Part shown: positions 5,171-6,894 of the stretch, in pieces
Layout: each line of letters opens with the position of its first letter
How positions within the stretch are numbered: the stretch's first letter is position 1
Origin: Actinomycetota bacterium
Lineage (GTDB): Bacteria > Actinomycetota > Thermoleophilia > Gaiellales > Gaiellaceae
Direction: 5' to 3'
DNA: 6,894 nucleotides
NCBI GenBank assembly: GCA_013698195.1
Contig: JACCVK010000249.1
Span: 1 to 6,894 of the forward strand
The notes under the pieces: model-generated
Seen by the model: only the letters and a program-made list of their open reading frames with translations
Told to the model about the DNA's origin: nothing
Databases searched by the model: none
Program-made: the position numbers and the translations under genes

Positions 5171-6061
5171 GTGATCGTCGGCGACGGCACCTTCGAGCTT
5201 CAGGGCAGTGACGCGCAGAAGGCGATCGTCTTCGAGTGCTTCGATCCCTCGAGCCCGAACTTCATCCGCTTCCCCTGGCTTCGGCTGACGCCTCCCGCGC
5301 TGCCGATCCCGATCGGCTGGATGAACCTCAACTCCGCCGAGATGCTCTCGGCGATCGAGTGGGGCTCAGAGCCGAGCCCGAACGATCCGATGCTCGGGAT
5401 CGCCGACATCCCTGGTTCCCCGAACCGCGCCGCGCAGCGACCCGAGCACGTTCCCGGACACGTCCACATCCACGACGAGGAGGGGAACGAGGGCCACGGG
5501 ATCCTGCGCTGGATCAGCGGGCGCTGGTGGACGGCCGGGGTCTTCTGGACGGACGGACGGATCTACGTGGACGTCCGCTGCGAGTCGCGTCCCGCTCTCG
5601 CCCGTGAGGTCGTCTCCGCCGAGCTGGCGCACTCGGTGGACTTCTTCCTCCCGCTCTCGGATGACACGAAGCTCGAGCTGATGGATCTCTGGCATCCGGG
5701 CTCCGAGGACGCTCATACGTGGTGGGAGATCCACGACTACGGCGGCGAGTATTACACGCTCGGCGGTGAAGCCTTCATGGGGGCGTTCACGATCGCCTAC
5801 TCGGAGATGGAGCCCGACCAGTCCGCCTTCGAGCACCGCTCGACCGAGGAGATGGCGGACGCGATCGCGGCGATCGTGGGGGTGGCTCCCGTCAGCTCGC
5901 GACTGATGGTCTTCCGCATCGGCCGGTCCCGCCGCTACCACCGCGAGACGTGCTGGGTCGTCCGCGTCTCGAAGACGCTTGGCCGCACGATGCTGAAGCT
6001 CGACCTCTCCTCCGCGCAGGCGGCGATGCTCACGCCTTGCCGCATCTGTCGTCCCGAGTAG
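5171..6061 (+). CDS. Metallopeptidase-like protein with altered HExxH motif and C-terminal zinc-binding domain
   Basis: This encodes 296 residues from the GTG at 5171, four bases after the previous stop; its ribosome site is weak, and the next ATG at 5321 would cut conserved-looking sequence. Two parts are visible. Residues about 120-235 follow zinc-dependent peptidases of the gluzincin layout: S-A-E-L-A-H-S-V-D-F-F (149-159), then G-G-E-A-F-M-G-A-F (198-206) where a third Glu ligand is expected. The first ligand of HExxH is Ala150, not His, while Glu151 and His154 remain. Residues about 250-296 look like a small zinc module: Y-H-R-E-T-C (His257, Cys261), then T-P-C-R-I-C-R-P (Cys290, Cys293), the arrangement seen in Ada-like metal-binding domains. 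The rest (S-P-N-F-I-R-F-P-W, I-P-I-G-W) is unrecognised. It may be an inactive or altered peptidase; function is inferred. Confidence 0.65.
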   Translation: MIVGDGTFELQGSDAQKAIVFECFDPSSPNFIRFPWLRLTPPALPIPIGWMNLNSAEMLSAIEWGSEPSPNDPMLGIADIPGSPNRAAQRPEHVPGHVHIHDEEGNEGHGILRWISGRWWTAGVFWTDGRIYVDVRCESRPALAREVVSAELAHSVDFFLPLSDDTKLELMDLWHPGSEDAHTWWEIHDYGGEYYTLGGEAFMGAFTIAYSEMEPDQSAFEHRSTEEMADAIAAIVGVAPVSSRLMVFRIGRSRRYHRETCWVVRVSKTLGRTMLKLDLSSAQAAMLTPCRICRPE

Positions 6062-6115
6062 AATCGCCCGGCAGCTTCCGGTCGCTCTGCGACTGATGCC
6101 GCTGAGGAAGGGTGA

Positions 6116-6135
6116 CGGTCGTGGGCCCGCGACCG
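6116..6135. other. Hairpin in the convergent intergenic region
   Basis: CGGTCG at 6116-6121 pairs with CGACCG at 6130-6135 around an eight-base loop that contains GGGCCC. It lies 55 bases past the stop of the metallopeptidase-like gene. It could contribute to termination but has no T-run. Confidence 0.35.
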
Positions 6136-6168
6136 CTCCGGTGCCGAGGGGAGGCGCTCCGCTCCGGG

Positions 6169-6207
6169 CGACGAGGATCCGTCCTCGTCGCGCTCAGCGG
6201 GCCGCTG
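6169..6207. terminator. Probable bidirectional terminator hairpins between converging genes
   Basis: A perfect nine-base stem, CGACGAGGA (6169-6177) and TCCTCGTCG (6182-6190), closes over the loop TCCG. Five bases on, CAGCG and CGCTG (6195-6207) form a second small stem. The pair lies between the plus-strand stop at 6061 and the minus-strand stop at 6272, so it could end both transcripts. There is no U-tract, which is common for terminators in high-GC bacteria but leaves the call uncertain. Confidence 0.55.
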
Positions 6208-6271
6208 CGGGGACGCGAGGGGCCGAGACGGGTACTGACCTACCCCGAACCGGAGAATCGCTTACAGGGCG

Positions 6272-6589
6272 TTAGGCGGCGATGAGGTCGCGGTTGAGCG
6301 CCCGCTCGCACGCCTCCCGAGCACCGGGGTAGCGGTGGACTCCCGGCTTGTGCGGGCAGCGCTTCCACTGCGGCTTCCCGAGCAGCGCTCGGATCGCCGC
6401 GTGCAGCTTCCGATGATGACGAGCGCAGGCTGGGATCGTGGGGCTCGTGTCGTCGCCGGGATCGACGTGGTGACGATGGATGACGCCGTAGCACTCCCCG
6501 GCGAGAGAGCCGAAGAGGACGCTAGCGACGCACTCGACGTCGCGCGGGAGGTCGCGGTGCGACCGGCGGTTGTAGACCCTCGTATCCAC
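6272..6589 (-). CDS. Small HNH-type endonuclease
   Basis: This encodes 105 residues from the GTG at 6589-6587; an in-frame TGA lies three codons upstream, so no longer form exists. GAAGAG sits very close before the start as a weak ribosome site. The core is an HNH-like beta-beta-alpha metal site: V-I-H-R-H-H-V-D-P (37-44), then P-A-C-A-R-H-H-R-K-L-H (53-63), so His41, His59 and His63 are likely active-site residues. The usual pair of Cys-x-x-Cys knuckles is absent; Cys33, Cys55 and Cys78 are scattered. The N-terminal segment (L-P-R-D-V-E-C-V-A-S-V-L-F) resembles small phage HNH proteins. Family members nick or cut DNA. Free-standing phage HNH proteins can be homing enzymes or help packaging; here no terminase gene is nearby. 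The gene converges on the plus-strand late genes. Confidence 0.75.
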   Translation of the reverse strand: MDTRVYNRRSHRDLPRDVECVASVLFGSLAGECYGVIHRHHVDPGDDTSPTIPACARHHRKLHAAIRALLGKPQWKRCPHKPGVHRYPGAREACERALNRDLIAA

Positions 6590-6636
6590 GGCTCTTCACA
6601 AGCGAAAGTCTGCCTGCAACGCCGGACGAAACGGGG

Positions 6637-6679
6637 CCGGGCGGGGAGCCTCGGCTGCGGCTCCGACTCACCCGCCCGG
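6637..6679 (-). terminator. Strong GC hairpin terminator after the lysozyme-like gene
   Basis: CCGGGCGGG (6637-6645) pairs perfectly with CCCGCCCGG (6671-6679). A nested stem, GGAGCC (6645-6650) with GGCTCC (6659-6664), lies inside, so the outer stem uses eight or nine pairs. Read on the minus strand it starts 26 bases after the stop at 6705 and is followed by CCCCGTTTCGT, a short T-containing stretch. It separates the lysozyme-like gene from the HNH gene. Confidence 0.6.
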
Positions 6680-6704
6680 TTTGGGGAAGAACGTCGAGCT
6701 TAGC

Positions 6705-6894
6705 TCAGTACGGCTTACAGGCCCAAGGACTCCAGTCGCGACCCGAGGCGACGAAGTAGGCGTAGGCCGCTCGCGTTGCGATGATCGCGGGGCTTCCTGC
6801 GACGTGCCATCCATAGGTCTGCCGCTCGTGGTAGCCCATCTGGAAAATATTGACGTACTGACCATTGGTCGCCCACACCGCTGAGGGCGAGAGG
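6705..6894 (-). CDS. Lysozyme/transglycosylase-like protein, C-terminal fragment
   Basis: Reading the minus strand from the right edge gives 62 residues and a TGA at 6707-6705; the start lies beyond the window. The sequence has the C-terminal half of a transglycosylase-like domain common in Actinomycetota: G-Q-Y-V-N-I-F-Q-M-G (11-20), then E-R-Q-T-Y-G, then A-A-Y-A-Y-F-V-A-S-G (42-51), R-D-W-S-P-W (52-57) and a final C-K-P. In this fold the F-Q-M-G strand follows the catalytic Glu segment, which would be outside the window. Members cut the glycan strands of peptidoglycan, either as secreted host enzymes or as phage virion or lysis enzymes. DNA near 6841-6860 is less GC-rich than the rest of the window. 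Whether this is a phage or a host gene cannot be decided from the fragment. Confidence 0.7.
   Translation of the reverse strand, partial: LSPSAVWATNGQYVNIFQMGYHERQTYGWHVAGSPAIIATRAAYAYFVASGRDWSPWACKPY

Noticed and set aside
1408..5870. Several GCGATCGC palindromes (for example near 1410, 1435, 1735 and 5863)
   Set aside because: They arise from repeated Ala-Ile-Ala codons (GCG ATC GCC) in GC-rich coding sequence. No regular spacing or intergenic bias was seen.
6260..6721. Direct repeat GCTTACAGG at 6260-6268 and 6713-6721, flanking the HNH gene
   Set aside because: Nine bases with no extended match are expected by chance in this span, and one copy lies inside coding sequence. Not taken as an insertion-site duplication.
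6696..6770. Possible tRNA on the plus strand, from the D-arm-like TTAGCTCAGTA near 6700
   Set aside because: No acceptor or T-arm pairing follows, and from 6705 onward the same bases encode the conserved end of the lysozyme-like protein on the other strand.
6335..6884. Plus-strand frames 6335-6703 and 6681-6884 and minus-strand frames 6240-6494 and 6668-6865
   Set aside because: They are shadows of the HNH and lysozyme-like genes and show no domain-like content.

Overview
The window reads as part of the late region of a long-tailed (siphovirus-like) bacteriophage or prophage: tail tip, lysis genes, then a few accessory genes. The DNA is strongly G+C rich (about two thirds by eye), with G/C-rich third codon positions and frequent GTG/TTG starts. 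The tail proteins, the peptidoglycan-binding plus NlpC/P60-type endolysin and the small holin-like protein resemble proteins of phages of Actinomycetota. This host assignment is an inference from protein style; no marker gene fixes it, and I cannot tell free phage from integrated prophage.

Layout. Positions 1-2399 (+) hold two adjacent tail genes. The first is a minor tail protein cut by the window start. The second is a tail protein with a jelly-roll (concanavalin/LamG-like) domain. They are joined by a one-base TGATG overlap and share an Ala/Thr/Arg/Pro repeat of about 20 residues. Positions 2425-4155 (+) are a tightly nested lysis cassette: a 71-residue two-helix membrane protein, a 38-residue single-helix protein, a 184-residue coiled-coil protein with one membrane helix, and the endolysin. 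Each is joined to the next by an ATGA overlap. After a gap of about 150 bases come a DUF1508 (YegP-like) protein and a four-helix holin-like protein (4309-4889), again overlapping. They are followed by a 78-residue unknown protein and a 296-residue protein that looks like a degenerate zinc metallopeptidase fused to a small C-terminal zinc-binding domain (4930-6061).

Positions 6062-6271 are a non-coding, hairpin-rich interval between converging genes. On the minus strand are a small HNH-type endonuclease (6272-6589), a strong GC hairpin terminator, and the C-terminal 62 residues of a lysozyme/transglycosylase-like protein that enters from beyond the right edge (6705-6894).

Likely cooperation: the tail-tip proteins contact the host and may bind surface glycans. 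The membrane proteins of the cassette and the later holin-like protein would permeabilise the membrane and time lysis, and the endolysin would cleave peptidoglycan. The metallopeptidase-like protein, the 78-residue protein and the DUF1508 protein have no function readable from sequence. The points most worth checking are the lost first histidine in the HExxH-like motif, the repeat shared by the two tail genes, the number of separate membrane proteins around one endolysin, and the second murein-enzyme fragment on the opposite strand.
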